Of a stretch of DNA of 64,000 nt, positions 37,812-46,749 are shown piece by piece. How positions within the stretch are numbered: the first letter of the stretch is position 1; every line of letters begins with the position of its first letter. A program made the position numbers and the translations under genes. The notes under the pieces are model-generated. The model saw only the letters and a list, made by a program, of their open reading frames with translations, ran no database searches and was not told the origin of the DNA. Source of the DNA: a virus; IMG/VR virus record IMGVR_UViG_3300042197_002946, positions 86,337 to 150,336 of that record; one strand, given 5' to 3'.

Positions 37812-39657
37812 AGTTATTTCCCTTTAATAAAGATTGAATACACATAATTTTATCTAACATACCAATACCTAGAATGTCAAACTTTACTATACCAAGAGAT
37901 TCTAAATCTTGCATTTCCATACCTGCAATACTATTTCCGGTCTTAGAATCATACACCATTGGACATATTCCATCTAGATTATGGGCTGATATCGCAATAC
38001 CGGCTGCGTGTTTAGATTGATTTGATTTGGTTCCTTCTAATCTAATAGCTTGCTCAAAGCGTTTTGCAAACAAGCCCGATATTGAGCCGTCATCATTAAT
38101 TTGGCACCAATCTTTAAATTTATCTGGAGTATTCTCTAAGGCCCATTGAATAATGGAAGATTCTCCTCTATCTTCTTTCATTTCTTGAAGATCATCCGCT
38201 ATCTTCGCTTCGTCCGGAATGTTTTTAGTAATTTGATTCATTTCCTCATAAGATAAACCTCCATATACTCTCAACACCTCTTTTAAGGCGCCTCTTCCTT
38301 TCATAGTATTAAATGTAATCATCTGAGATACCTTATGAGTCCCATACTTATTTTTAATATAGCCAATAACATTATCTCTTGTTGTCATAGGCACATCGAT
38401 ATCAATATCTGGCATAGATATTCTATCAGTAGAATTTCTTCCAGCATTATAGAATCTCTCAAAAAGCAAATCATATTTAATAGGATCTATATTGGTAATT
38501 TCTAATAAATAAGATACCAAACAACCAGCAGCACTTCCTCGACCCGGACCAGGAAGCCAAGAATTTGTTCTAATATAATTTACAATGTCTTGAACGATTA
38601 AAAAATATCCAGACAAGTTAGCCCCTTGTAATACAGATAGTTCCTGTTTGATCCTGTCTGCATAAATTTTTTGGTCTTCTTCGGATATTTTGGTAAAACC
38701 ACGTTTTCTCCATCCATCTCTACATAATTGTCTTAAGTATTCATCCTCATTATCTATAAATTGTGGTAGTTGAGGTCTATTAAGAATATTGTATTCTTCA
38801 CACATATCAGCTACTAAATTAGTATTACGCAATTCTTCTTCTGTGTGTAAATTTCTCATTTCCTCATCAGACAAAATATAGAAATTATCGGACTTAAAAA
38901 AGCAGCCAAGAGGCACATCTTCATTATTAATAATCTTTTTATTAATTTCTGGGAAAGTGGTTTTAAGAGTATTACAAAGCAGAACTCTTTGATCTATAGC
39001 GTCCTCTTTGTTGGCATAGTGGGCATCGGGAGTGGCTACTACTTTTAATTGGTGCTTTTTAGCTAAGCTGCGAATAATATCTGTCAGAGTAATTTGGAAT
39101 GGTAAATGATCTTTATCCATTAATTGGGCTTCTAAAAATAATCCGTCAGACCCAAAAATAGACTTTAATTGATCTATTAATAAACTAGCTGGATTCAAAT
39201 CTGATCCATTATTTATGATATCGGCCAAGTTAGAGCCCATGTGACCAGTAATACAGATCAGTCCGGACGTATCCAGGTCTTCGAGTTCGTTTATGCTGAT
39301 CCTGGGCTTTCTATAAAATCTGCTTGGGTCGTTTGATGCAGAAACTAAACTGATAAGGTTTTTCCAGCCTTGGATGTTTTTTGCCAGCACCAACATGTGA
39401 GATAATTGACCGTTATCTTTGTGCTGATTTGTGGACTTGTCTTTACAAATATATAATTCGCACCCTAGAATAGGCTTAATTCCTTGCTTTTTCATAGCCT
39501 GATAAAATGACACAGCTCCAGAGATAGAGCCGTGATCTGTAATAGCACAGGCTGATGACCCTATGTCAGCGCATCTTTTAGCGATCTGTTCGGGCTTACT
39601 GAGTCCGTCTAATAATGAGTAGTGGGAGTGTGTATGAAGAGAGATATATGATGACAT
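37783..39657 (-). CDS. dnaE: DNA polymerase III alpha, N-terminal piece with PHP domain and complete palm (split DnaE)
   Basis: The protein has 624 residues. The PHP domain opens with SLHTHSHYSLLDG (H8, H10), then ITDHGSI, GCELYI, an internal GHMGSN and TPDAHYA, so most metal ligands are present and the domain may be active. The palm has GRGSAAGCLVSYLL, MPDIDIDVP near residue 415 (first two catalytic Asp) and GIVKFDILGIGMLDKI near 592 (third Asp). The protein stops about 30 residues later, where an ordinary DnaE runs on into the fingers. Added to the 541-residue piece the total is 1165, about the size of E. coli DnaE (1160). No intein splicing motif was seen at the end. Confidence 0.93.
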   Translation of the reverse strand: MSSYISLHTHSHYSLLDGLSKPEQIAKRCADIGSSACAITDHGSISGAVSFYQAMKKQGIKPILGCELYICKDKSTNQHKDNGQLSHMLVLAKNIQGWKNLISLVSASNDPSRFYRKPRISINELEDLDTSGLICITGHMGSNLADIINNGSDLNPASLLIDQLKSIFGSDGLFLEAQLMDKDHLPFQITLTDIIRSLAKKHQLKVVATPDAHYANKEDAIDQRVLLCNTLKTTFPEINKKIINNEDVPLGCFFKSDNFYILSDEEMRNLHTEEELRNTNLVADMCEEYNILNRPQLPQFIDNEDEYLRQLCRDGWRKRGFTKISEEDQKIYADRIKQELSVLQGANLSGYFLIVQDIVNYIRTNSWLPGPGRGSAAGCLVSYLLEITNIDPIKYDLLFERFYNAGRNSTDRISMPDIDIDVPMTTRDNVIGYIKNKYGTHKVSQMITFNTMKGRGALKEVLRVYGGLSYEEMNQITKNIPDEAKIADDLQEMKEDRGESSIIQWALENTPDKFKDWCQINDDGSISGLFAKRFEQAIRLEGTKSNQSKHAAGIAISAHNLDGICPMVYDSKTGNSIAGMEMQDLESLGIVKFDILGIGMLDKIMCIQSLLKGNNYVGTSNNIC

Positions 39658-39669
39658 AAAGTTCCAAAG

Positions 39670-40710
39670 TTATTCTGTGCTTCCGGGAGCCTTGTAGTGC
39701 CCTATATTATGACCTGGGGCGGAGTATTCGTCAATCACCATATCCATACCTTTCAACTCTATGTCGTGCTTTACTTGCTCACACTTGGTCATATTGGTAT
39801 GCTTAGCACATGTTTGGTTATCTCTATACTCTTCTAATGGATAAACATGAGTGTTATCAAATGTGGTTTTCCCAAAATGACATAATTTATTGCACATCCA
39901 ACTCTTTTTTAAAGTTGGTTTACGACTCTTTTTGATAATCTCAAATTTATCTTTAAGCATTTTTTCGGTTTGCGGAATATCTGACTTATCAAATAAAATA
40001 CTAAACGGACCACCATCATTAATAAAAAATATCGTAACTATAATGTGATCATAATCTGGATACAGTTGTTGTACAGCATAGTGATAGATTCTTAATTGAG
40101 GGTCGTTCTCTAATTTTTCCTGAGTTTTTTCTTGTCCTGTCGCCCAGTCCAGTCTTCGTCCGGTTTTCCAATCCACTATCTCTAGGGTATTGTCATCTAT
40201 TTTAGTAATAAGATCTATAGTGCCTTTTAGGGCCAGCGTACCACTAAGATTATTGCCATTAATATTATAATTGTATTCAGCCCACTTTTTGTCGATAGTA
40301 ATATCAAAATGTTGTTCTGGACACATAATATTACGATTGCGAGGATCAAACATCCCATTATTAAATTCAATAGCCTTATAGACCCACTTACGGCAATCAT
40401 CAAAGTCTCTTTCAGTCCATTTGTGATGATGACATTTGGTAATATAGTAGTCATAGACATTTTTTATAATCTGCTCCAAATCATATCCATGCGTGGGTAG
40501 TTCTCCAAGGATATCATCATCTATAGACTTTTCTTTGTTCTGCTCTGCTTGTTTAATTACAGCCAGTATTTCTAATACCTTATGGACTATAGTGCCTTTG
40601 TCTGCCTTTTGACCAGACGGACTTCTCCATCCCAGAACATATTCCATAAAGTATTGCTGTTCACACATGGAATGAGTATTATATGACGAGCTTCTAAAAT
40701 ATGTGATTAT
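39670..40710 (-). CDS. RecB-family PD-(D/E)XK nuclease, probably starting at ATA
   Basis: Core motifs: DKGTIVHKVLE (His), GTIDLI (Asp), LEIVDWKTG (E-x-x-D-W-K, catalytic core) and QLRIYHYA, the order of RecB/Cas4-type exonucleases. Cys residues in MCNKLCHFG and further on (CAKH, TKCEQ) could hold an iron-sulphur cluster, as in AddB-like nucleases. The first ATG is at 40668, but the same frame is open upstream and reads TYFRSSSYNTHSMCEQQYF, which is the usual family N-terminus ('R-x-S-S-x-x-x-x-x-x-C-x-x-x-Y'). I therefore start at ATA 40710, inside ATAA with the previous stop; ATT at 40713 is the alternative. Role: end processing in recombination. Confidence 0.82.
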   Translation of the reverse strand: MITYFRSSSYNTHSMCEQQYFMEYVLGWRSPSGQKADKGTIVHKVLEILAVIKQAEQNKEKSIDDDILGELPTHGYDLEQIIKNVYDYYITKCHHHKWTERDFDDCRKWVYKAIEFNNGMFDPRNRNIMCPEQHFDITIDKKWAEYNYNINGNNLSGTLALKGTIDLITKIDDNTLEIVDWKTGRRLDWATGQEKTQEKLENDPQLRIYHYAVQQLYPDYDHIIVTIFFINDGGPFSILFDKSDIPQTEKMLKDKFEIIKKSRKPTLKKSWMCNKLCHFGKTTFDNTHVYPLEEYRDNQTCAKHTNMTKCEQVKHDIELKGMDMVIDEYSAPGHNIGHYKAPGSTE

Positions 40711-40725
40711 AATAATTCACCTCGT
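40707..40725 (-). promoter_or_regulatory. Strong ribosome-binding site before a near-cognate start (ATAA overlap)
   Basis: On the minus strand GAGGTG (40725-40720) is followed by seven bases and then ATA (40710-40708), which forms ATAA with the TAA stop of the dNMP-kinase gene. No ATG, GTG or TTG lies in the open frame between the upstream stop (TGA at 40719-40717) and the ATG at 40668. The SD is 51 or more bases from that ATG, too far to serve it. Confidence 0.65.
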
Positions 40726-41459
40726 TCGAATATTGATTGAAAAAGATTAAAGAGATACATCGATTGATCATATATTGACATATTTTCATTATCAATAACG
40801 TGATCAAAATTTGACCAATCATATCTGTTCTTATCTAAAATTACTTCGCTTATATGGTCAGAAGAATTGTGTTTATCTCTTGTTAATCGAATAACCAAAC
40901 CACCAGCGCTATGTATGGCTTCAACCTCGTTAGGGAATCGACAATCAGTAATCAGGGCCAATTCTGTATTGTCATCTAGAATTTTACTAATAGTAGCTTC
41001 TGGCCATATATTTGGCTTCATGGATCTGAAAATATCAGTACCAACTACCTGCATTACTTCTCTGGCTGTTAAGTATTTATTTTGCCAGTAAACGTTGGTT
41101 ATATCATTTTTATCCATATCGGATCCATAGCATTGATTGTATGTCAATCCTAGCAAATCCATGCAAATATTTTTTTTGAGTATATCAGCAAAGCTATATA
41201 ATTTAATATATGGATTGAGTTGTTTAACTATCTCAGCCACGTCTTTATCTAATATATTGTTATGATTATTTAAATAATATTGATTAATATCTACAGTAAT
41301 AGACGCTCCATTATGTTTTAAAATGTCTATTGTACCTTGATCATTAATCTTAGCTTTTTGGCATAGGTTTTGATCTGCCAAATAGAGACTATAAATAAAA
41401 TTAGCTGATGTATTTTTGCCAGATTGTTTTTTTCCAGAAAATCCTATAATTTTAGTCAT
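40707..41459 (-). CDS. Deoxynucleoside monophosphate kinase (T4 gp1-like)
   Basis: The protein has 250 residues. The P-loop is GFSGKKQSGKNTSAN at residues 6-20. Further landmarks match phage dNMP kinases: LYSFADILKKNIC, then AREVMQVVGTDIFRSMKPNI and ALITDCRFPNEVEAIHSAGG (a lid-type segment), followed by LVIRLTRD. It should phosphorylate dNMPs with ATP to feed phage DNA synthesis, fitting the ribonucleotide reductase and dCMP deaminase nearby. ATGA couples it to the primase gene. Confidence 0.88.
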   Translation of the reverse strand: MTKIIGFSGKKQSGKNTSANFIYSLYLADQNLCQKAKINDQGTIDILKHNGASITVDINQYYLNNHNNILDKDVAEIVKQLNPYIKLYSFADILKKNICMDLLGLTYNQCYGSDMDKNDITNVYWQNKYLTAREVMQVVGTDIFRSMKPNIWPEATISKILDDNTELALITDCRFPNEVEAIHSAGGLVIRLTRDKHNSSDHISEVILDKNRYDWSNFDHVIDNENMSIYDQSMYLFNLFQSIFERGELL

Positions 41460-42610
41460 TCAAACCTCTCTGTTAATTTCGATAACTCAGATATGATCAC
41501 ATCCTTGTTCATATCCGCTATATCTGTTGTGACAAAATTGGGGGTGTATACATTGTATGTTCTGGAGCATTTCTTAGATATTACTGACGTAGCCTTGTGT
41601 CCAGCTTCGTCGTTATCTAGAAGCAAAACCATTTGCATAGCTCCACTGGTATCGATAAGCATTTTCTGAGTATCAGACATAGACGAGCCAAAAATAGCAA
41701 CACTATTTCTAAAACCACATTCTTCTAGTTTCCAAACATTGCCAGGACTTTCCACTACTATAATAGTTTTGGAGTCTCTGATATAGTCTTTGGCATACCA
41801 CATATTGTATAGATGGTTCTGGGTTTTGAAGCCAAAATTATGTTTCCATTTAGAATATTTCCATTTGTGATCTTCTGATGGACATTCTTCTTCTGAATTG
41901 TGATAGCTACTGCATCGTATGCATTTATCCTGAACACTACGACCAGTACAACCTACCATATACTTATGCTCTAAATCATAAATAGGGGCTACAGCTCTAC
42001 CGTACATTTCTTTACCTATCTTATCACATAAGCCTACATCATACTTATCTAGTATAGCAGCACTAAATCCTCTATCTAAGAAATAAGTCGCTGGAATATT
42101 TAAGCTTTGCCTAATGCTATGTCGAGATACCTTCGGAATATCTTCATTAGTTGTCGTGGTAATGTTAGAAACAAATGAAGTAAAAGTATTTTTTTCTACA
42201 GCCTGTTTAGAAATCTGTATATTATCAAAATTATCTTTAAGCATTTTTTTAGCAAAAGCTAGGGCGGCTGAGAATGTTACCGTAGGATCACCATCTTTGA
42301 CCCATCCCATATGATTATGAGATAGAACGCCACGAATAAAACCAATGATAGAAGATTTAAAGGTTTGTTCGCATCCATGTGTGCGACATTTCCAATTACC
42401 TCTGTAATGGTCTCCGTCCGGATATAAATTCAAGGCAGAGTGATTGTCTCCACCATGAATAGGACAAGCCATCGATATCATTTTAGAGGTTTGTTTGTAC
42501 TCTATATCCAAAGCTCCAAGTACGGCCTCTATATTATCACACAAATGATCACAAATTACTTTGAGTTCATTTTGATTATACGAAACTGATTTCTTCATCA
42601 TTGTTTTCAT
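41456..42610 (-). CDS. DNA primase with zinc finger and Toprim domain
   Basis: The protein has 384 residues. The N-terminal zinc-binding site is built from ACPIHGGDNHSA and WKCRTHGCEQ, of CHC2 type. A second Cys cluster (CTGRSVQDKCIRCSS, later CPSEDHKW) sits near residues 220-245, not typical of the family. The Toprim domain has VVESPGNVWKLEECG (catalytic Glu) and LLLDNDEAGHKAT (D-x-D). The helicase-interaction part of bacterial primases is short or absent, so it may recruit its partner differently. The start is uncertain by four codons (ATG at 42610 or 42601/42598) and overlaps the helicase gene by 35 bases. Confidence 0.87.
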   Translation of the reverse strand: MKTMMKKSVSYNQNELKVICDHLCDNIEAVLGALDIEYKQTSKMISMACPIHGGDNHSALNLYPDGDHYRGNWKCRTHGCEQTFKSSIIGFIRGVLSHNHMGWVKDGDPTVTFSAALAFAKKMLKDNFDNIQISKQAVEKNTFTSFVSNITTTTNEDIPKVSRHSIRQSLNIPATYFLDRGFSAAILDKYDVGLCDKIGKEMYGRAVAPIYDLEHKYMVGCTGRSVQDKCIRCSSYHNSEEECPSEDHKWKYSKWKHNFGFKTQNHLYNMWYAKDYIRDSKTIIVVESPGNVWKLEECGFRNSVAIFGSSMSDTQKMLIDTSGAMQMVLLLDNDEAGHKATSVISKKCSRTYNVYTPNFVTTDIADMNKDVIISELSKLTERFE

Positions 42611-44042
42611 CTATAATAAATCCATTTGACGGTTTTTCTTTACTTCCATTACTAATGAGTTCTAATCTAGTCTTGCCTTCTGTAATTTTAGCACACCAGC
42701 CCTTCATATGACAATTAATATAGTCATTATCATCTAATCCTCCACCGTGCCTGCTAATTAGAGGAACGAGCTTTCTATTACCATTACTAGGACCGTCTTC
42801 AGCAATTTCTTCATCTGACTTCCGCTTAAAGATTGTAAAGTTACTACACAACCAAATAATTCTATCTGATCCTGATGCAGTATCCGTGCTTTCTTTGGTA
42901 ATTCCATCTCGGTTCAACTGCACAAAAGCAACAATAGGTACTTTATATTTTGTTGCAAAATTATGGAGGGAGGTCATCATAAATCCTAGAACTTGATATT
43001 CTTTCATGTCCTGAGAGATACCAGCAGAGTCCATTAGTTTCAGATAGTCGTAGAATATTACGCAATCCTTGGCGGTTCCATCATCATTCAGTCCCACCTC
43101 TTTCATAACCCATCGTCGCATAATAGCCAATTGCTCCTCAAATGACTTACCTGCTATGGATTTATAATATAGTTTGGTTTGTTTTAACTTTTCTACAGCT
43201 TCCGTAATCTTAGTCTTTTTGTCTATTGTTTCAGCAAAAGCTCCTGTTTCGATAGTATTGATTTCTATTTCAGTCATCATGGCCATGACTCTGTGTAGAT
43301 GGTCTTCTTTGGTCATTTCAGTATCCATATTCAATACTGGTATACCATTACTAGCTATATGAAATCCCATGTTGTCCGATAACAAGGTTTTACCAACCTT
43401 TGGCCTAGCAGCAATCACATTTACTGTACTCTTACGCAATCCTCCGCCAATAGCTTGATCATAAATTTTAAATCCAGTAGAAATACCAACCTGATCAATT
43501 TTGTGCTCTTCTAGGTATTTGATATATTCGTCTAGATTGGTACCAATAGATTCTGGACCACTTTCGCTATCGTTGAGCCTATTAGTAAAATCAAAAACAA
43601 CATCCTCTGCGATGCTTAGGATAGAAGTAACAGTTTCTGAACCATTAATATCTAATATTTTGTCTTGGGCAATTTTAAGCTGTTTATGAAGCAGACGCGC
43701 TATATCTAGTTTCTTGATTTTGGCAGCAAATTTACGAATATTGTCAAGGCTAACTGGAAAATCCATAATAGCTTTGAGATGCTGCGCCTCTTCTTTTTTA
43801 GACAAAACGTGTGCTAGATCTAATTCTTGAGCAGATGAGATTATGGAGGCTATGTCTATCTCTGTGGAGTGCCCCTTATCAAATAGGTGTTTGAGACACT
43901 TATAGATAATTATATTACTATCAATAGTAAAACAAGTTTCCGATAAGATGTCCGAGACTTCGTAAAACGCCTTATCAGAATACGCACAAATACCAGCCAG
44001 TACAGCTCTTTCTGCTGCCGGATCACACAGGATCATACTCAA
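42576..44042 (-). CDS. Replicative DnaB-type helicase
   Basis: The protein has 488 residues. The N-terminal helical domain has AAERAVLAGICAYSDKAFYE. The RecA-like motor contains GLRKSTVNVIAARPKVGKT (Walker A) and VLNMDTEMTKEDHLHRVMAM, then DCVIFYDYLKLMDS (Walker B) and FVQLNRDG with the sensor-like Gln. Expected to be hexameric and to unwind the fork ahead of the polymerase. The start is TTG at 44042: AAGGAAG stands seven bases upstream and TTGA overlaps the previous stop by four bases, the same geometry as ATGA elsewhere. An ATG two codons on is possible. Confidence 0.92.
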   Translation of the reverse strand: MSMILCDPAAERAVLAGICAYSDKAFYEVSDILSETCFTIDSNIIIYKCLKHLFDKGHSTEIDIASIISSAQELDLAHVLSKKEEAQHLKAIMDFPVSLDNIRKFAAKIKKLDIARLLHKQLKIAQDKILDINGSETVTSILSIAEDVVFDFTNRLNDSESGPESIGTNLDEYIKYLEEHKIDQVGISTGFKIYDQAIGGGLRKSTVNVIAARPKVGKTLLSDNMGFHIASNGIPVLNMDTEMTKEDHLHRVMAMMTEIEINTIETGAFAETIDKKTKITEAVEKLKQTKLYYKSIAGKSFEEQLAIMRRWVMKEVGLNDDGTAKDCVIFYDYLKLMDSAGISQDMKEYQVLGFMMTSLHNFATKYKVPIVAFVQLNRDGITKESTDTASGSDRIIWLCSNFTIFKRKSDEEIAEDGPSNGNRKLVPLISRHGGGLDDNDYINCHMKGWCAKITEGKTRLELISNGSKEKPSNGFIIDENNDEEISFV

Positions 44043-44470
44043 TTTATTACTTCCTTTGCAGTGTTTTCAAGTGTTGATGTAAATTTTCTAAAAAATGCTT
44101 CTATATATTCTTTGATTTCATTTTGATTAGCTAGTGGTACATGATAGGTCTTGATAAATAATTCATTATGATTAACTATTTCTCCCGAATTATTTTTCTC
44201 AAATACAGAACAATTTACATTAAATACCAATTCCACGGGACTATCCAATAGAGAGCCGCCGTTTTGTATTTCATCATATTGATGAATAGCTTCATACTCT
44301 ATGTGCTCTATGGTCTCATCTACCGAAGGATTGGTTTGTCCCTCATGGTAGTGTATATCGTCAGTTCCCTGAAGTTTATTGTATTCGGCTTCTGTAATTT
44401 TAGCATAGAGCTTGAGAAGCAGTAGTCTTTCGTCTTCTGATAATGATGATATTAATTTGTCGTCGATCAT
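44039..44470 (-). CDS. Hypothetical protein in the helicase-RecA interval
   Basis: The protein has 143 residues from the ATG at 44470, which has AGGA seven bases upstream; an earlier ATG at 44533 has no such site and would overlap the preceding gene by 59 bases. The N-terminus is helical (KLISSLSEDERLLLLKLYAK), the middle is acidic with many His and Glu (DIHYHEGQTN), and the C-terminus has a beta segment (VELVFNVNCSVFEK) followed by a helix. No family recognised. Position suggests a replication accessory role. Confidence 0.6.
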   Translation of the reverse strand: MIDDKLISSLSEDERLLLLKLYAKITEAEYNKLQGTDDIHYHEGQTNPSVDETIEHIEYEAIHQYDEIQNGGSLLDSPVELVFNVNCSVFEKNNSGEIVNHNELFIKTYHVPLANQNEIKEYIEAFFRKFTSTLENTAKEVIN

Positions 44471-44474
44471 TGGG

Positions 44475-44861
44475 TTATCCTGCGTTAGTAGAACATGTAT
44501 TACACTTATATCGACCTCGACTCTCTGAGGCAAGTGACGCTGCCACTGTTTCTTGTTTTCCGCAAACTCTGCAAGTAACGCTGATTAGATTGGCGTCTCT
44601 CTGTCTTGCTGTGGGAGGATGAACCTGTAAAAGCTTATCTATTTGAGTATCTTCTTTATGCATCTTGGCTTCTGGCATGCTTAGAAACTTATTGACAAAA
44701 GTTTTCTTGTTTTGTTTAGCTTTTTTGGTTTTAATTGCGTTCTCTGGCACATCATACTCACCATCTTCGGGCTGGGAGGATTGAGAGGGTAGGAGAGAGC
44801 TTAGTAGATTAATTAATGCTTTTATTTGATCAGGATTTTTTGCTAATTCGTTAAGATCCAT
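44475..44861 (-). CDS. Hypothetical protein with C-terminal zinc ribbon
   Basis: The protein has 128 residues with good SD AAAGGTG. A helical N-terminus (ALINLLSSLLPSQSSQ) leads into a Lys-rich linker (KTKKAKQNKKTFVNKF) and a zinc ribbon made of VTCRVCGKQ and YKCNTCS. Such a layout suits DNA or protein contact within a replication complex. I do not know the family. Confidence 0.6.
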   Translation of the reverse strand: MDLNELAKNPDQIKALINLLSSLLPSQSSQPEDGEYDVPENAIKTKKAKQNKKTFVNKFLSMPEAKMHKEDTQIDKLLQVHPPTARQRDANLISVTCRVCGKQETVAASLASESRGRYKCNTCSTNAG

Positions 44862-45333
44862 GTTTCACCTTTGTTTTTTGCACTGATAGTAGGATATCTG
44901 AAAGATTCTTAATATTGGTGGCCAAATAAGACAGTCTATCACTTCTTTGTTTAGCGTATTTCTTTATTTTATTAAGTGACGATGCTTTATCATTATGTTT
45001 TATTGCTTGTAGAGATTTTTCTATATACCCATAGCCTTTATAATTATTGATATCATCAGCTATTGTTTCCTTAATAGACTCATCTGCCCAATTATATCTT
45101 GCAAGCTCTCGATTAATGGTGCGTTGAATATGGAAAGCAAACTGCCCAAGCCTATATGATATTTGCGCACAGTCTTCGGGAGTCAATTTTTCTATATGAT
45201 CTCTATTCATAGAAAAGTATAAATTTAATTCCTCCTCTGGAATAATTTGAGCACTATACTTGCCCAAACCAATACTAGACTCGTATTCATCTAGCACCTT
45301 ATCCCATTCTTCAACTTGATTTTTTGTGTTCAT
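44851..45333 (-). CDS. Hypothetical helical protein near recA
   Basis: The protein has 160 residues and is almost wholly helical: EEWDKVLDEYESSIGLG, LTPEDCAQISYRLGQFAFHI, YIEKSLQAIKHNDKASSLNK. The acidic N-terminus and basic C-terminus could suit a mediator that loads RecA or helicase (as UvsY does in T4), but nothing in the sequence proves this. It overlaps the next two genes by 11 and 23 bases. Small real gene; function unknown. Confidence 0.6.
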   Translation of the reverse strand: MNTKNQVEEWDKVLDEYESSIGLGKYSAQIIPEEELNLYFSMNRDHIEKLTPEDCAQISYRLGQFAFHIQRTINRELARYNWADESIKETIADDINNYKGYGYIEKSLQAIKHNDKASSLNKIKKYAKQRSDRLSYLATNIKNLSDILLSVQKTKVKHGS

Positions 45334-45736
45334 GTCCTTTAATCCTTGCTATCCATTCCTCGTCTGTTTCATTATATGGCAATGCTATGTATTGGATATT
45401 ATTGATTTTGCACCATTCAGCTTTCTCTCTATCTCTACGCTGATGTTTGAGAAAGCCTAATTTAGTGTGATGATAATGACCTATAAATTTATAGTGCTGT
45501 TCACCATGAGTTTCTATGCATGTTTTTTTAAGAGGCAAATAAAAATCTAGGTACAGTGTCTCTGATCTACGCAAAGGAATAGAAATTTCTTCCAATACTT
45601 GCAGTGTTGGATAAAGTTGACCTATTAGAGTCCTTGCTCTTAAATGCAAAGATGATTTATTTTGCTGTTTAGCATGAGCAATATTGCCAACTAAAGTCCA
45701 ATTATGTTCATTATTGTCTAAGTCTACTATTAACAT
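45311..45736 (-). CDS. Small PD-(D/E)XK-type nuclease next to recA
   Basis: The protein has 141 residues. LYLDFYLPLKKTCIETHGEQ followed by HY is the 'D...(E/H)-x-x-G-x-x-H-Y' core of DUF559/Vsr-like restriction-fold nucleases (Asp on strand 2, Glu on strand 3). A later stretch, QRRDREKAEWCKINNIQYIA, matches the usual helix and last strand. It overlaps the recA end by 7 bases. Could process branched DNA during recombination or act as a mobile nuclease. Family moderate, role unknown. Confidence 0.6.
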   Translation of the reverse strand: MLIVDLDNNEHNWTLVGNIAHAKQQNKSSLHLRARTLIGQLYPTLQVLEEISIPLRRSETLYLDFYLPLKKTCIETHGEQHYKFIGHYHHTKLGFLKHQRRDREKAEWCKINNIQYIALPYNETDEEWIARIKGHEHKKSS

Positions 45737-46749
45737 TTGATACCGATAGTGTTTTTAACGTCTTGGTAGAGCTTATCATAAGCTTGGGGATTATCTAATA
45801 AATATTGTCTAACTTTTTCCGTGCCTTGCAACTTAGGCTTATCTCCATCAATAAAATCCAGAGTATACCACGCCCCTCCTTTATTTATAAGACCCATATC
45901 ACACGCCAAGGTAATGAGTTCCATATGTTTATCTATACCATAGCCATATCTTATATAGCTAGTAATATTTCCGCCAGGAGGACCTAAGGCGGAACATAGT
46001 ACTTGCCATTCTACTTCCTGTCCTATCTGTGTTGCTTCTGTTCCCACTGTCCACGGCTTGAATGATTTGGCTCGTAGCTTAATGTCTGTCTGATAGGCTA
46101 TAGCCTGCCCACTTTTTTCTTTAAATTCTGCTCCGTATCCTGTGGGATTACCCATAAGATGAGTAATACCTATTACGATGTTCCTATTCACAGGAATAAC
46201 ATTAGCTACCTTACGACAGAATTTTGCCAACAGCTTGGCTCCATCTGCTCGTTGCATTTTGTCCATATCACTAGTAATTTCAGCCTCTGTACATAAAGCA
46301 GAATATGAATCTATTATTAATACAGATCCTGGTTCTTCGTTGATGATTCTTTCTGCAATCTGAAGATATTCTTCTGCATGTAAAATTTTCCCTTCTTGAG
46401 AGCCTATTACACTAAAGCGAGTTAGATCTAGATTGGGTATTCCCTCTAGGTCTCTCTTCTTTAATCTTCCTTCTATATTTAGATAATAAACATGTCTGGG
46501 TTTTTTAAGATCTCCTTTGTATAGTTCATTTTGTGCTGTAGCAGAAAAAGTTAATGCAGAGGTTGTTTTACCGCATTTCGGCTGACCAGTAAAGACTACA
46601 AAACTACCCTCTGGAATACCTCCACTTAAGATCATATCCAAGGCAGGACTTACTGGTATAACGATGGACTCTTTGTCTACAATAGCATTACCAGATAGAA
46701 TTACATTAGAACCAAAAGTCTTTGCTATATCTTCTTTAAGTGCCATCAT
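45730..46749 (-). CDS. RecA-family recombinase
   Basis: The protein has 339 residues from the ATG at 46749, with AAAGGA five bases upstream. Walker A is FTGQPKCGKTTSALTF, Walker B VLIIDSYSALCTEAE, followed by the QRADGAKLLAKFCRKV helix and the GITHLMGNPTGYG strand with the loop L1-like segment. The core is complete, but the N-terminal polymerisation helix is short and the C-terminal domain reduced relative to E. coli RecA (352 residues), as in phage UvsX-type proteins. Role: strand exchange in recombination-dependent replication and repair. Confidence 0.9.
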   Translation of the reverse strand: MMALKEDIAKTFGSNVILSGNAIVDKESIVIPVSPALDMILSGGIPEGSFVVFTGQPKCGKTTSALTFSATAQNELYKGDLKKPRHVYYLNIEGRLKKRDLEGIPNLDLTRFSVIGSQEGKILHAEEYLQIAERIINEEPGSVLIIDSYSALCTEAEITSDMDKMQRADGAKLLAKFCRKVANVIPVNRNIVIGITHLMGNPTGYGAEFKEKSGQAIAYQTDIKLRAKSFKPWTVGTEATQIGQEVEWQVLCSALGPPGGNITSYIRYGYGIDKHMELITLACDMGLINKGGAWYTLDFIDGDKPKLQGTEKVRQYLLDNPQAYDKLYQDVKNTIGIKC

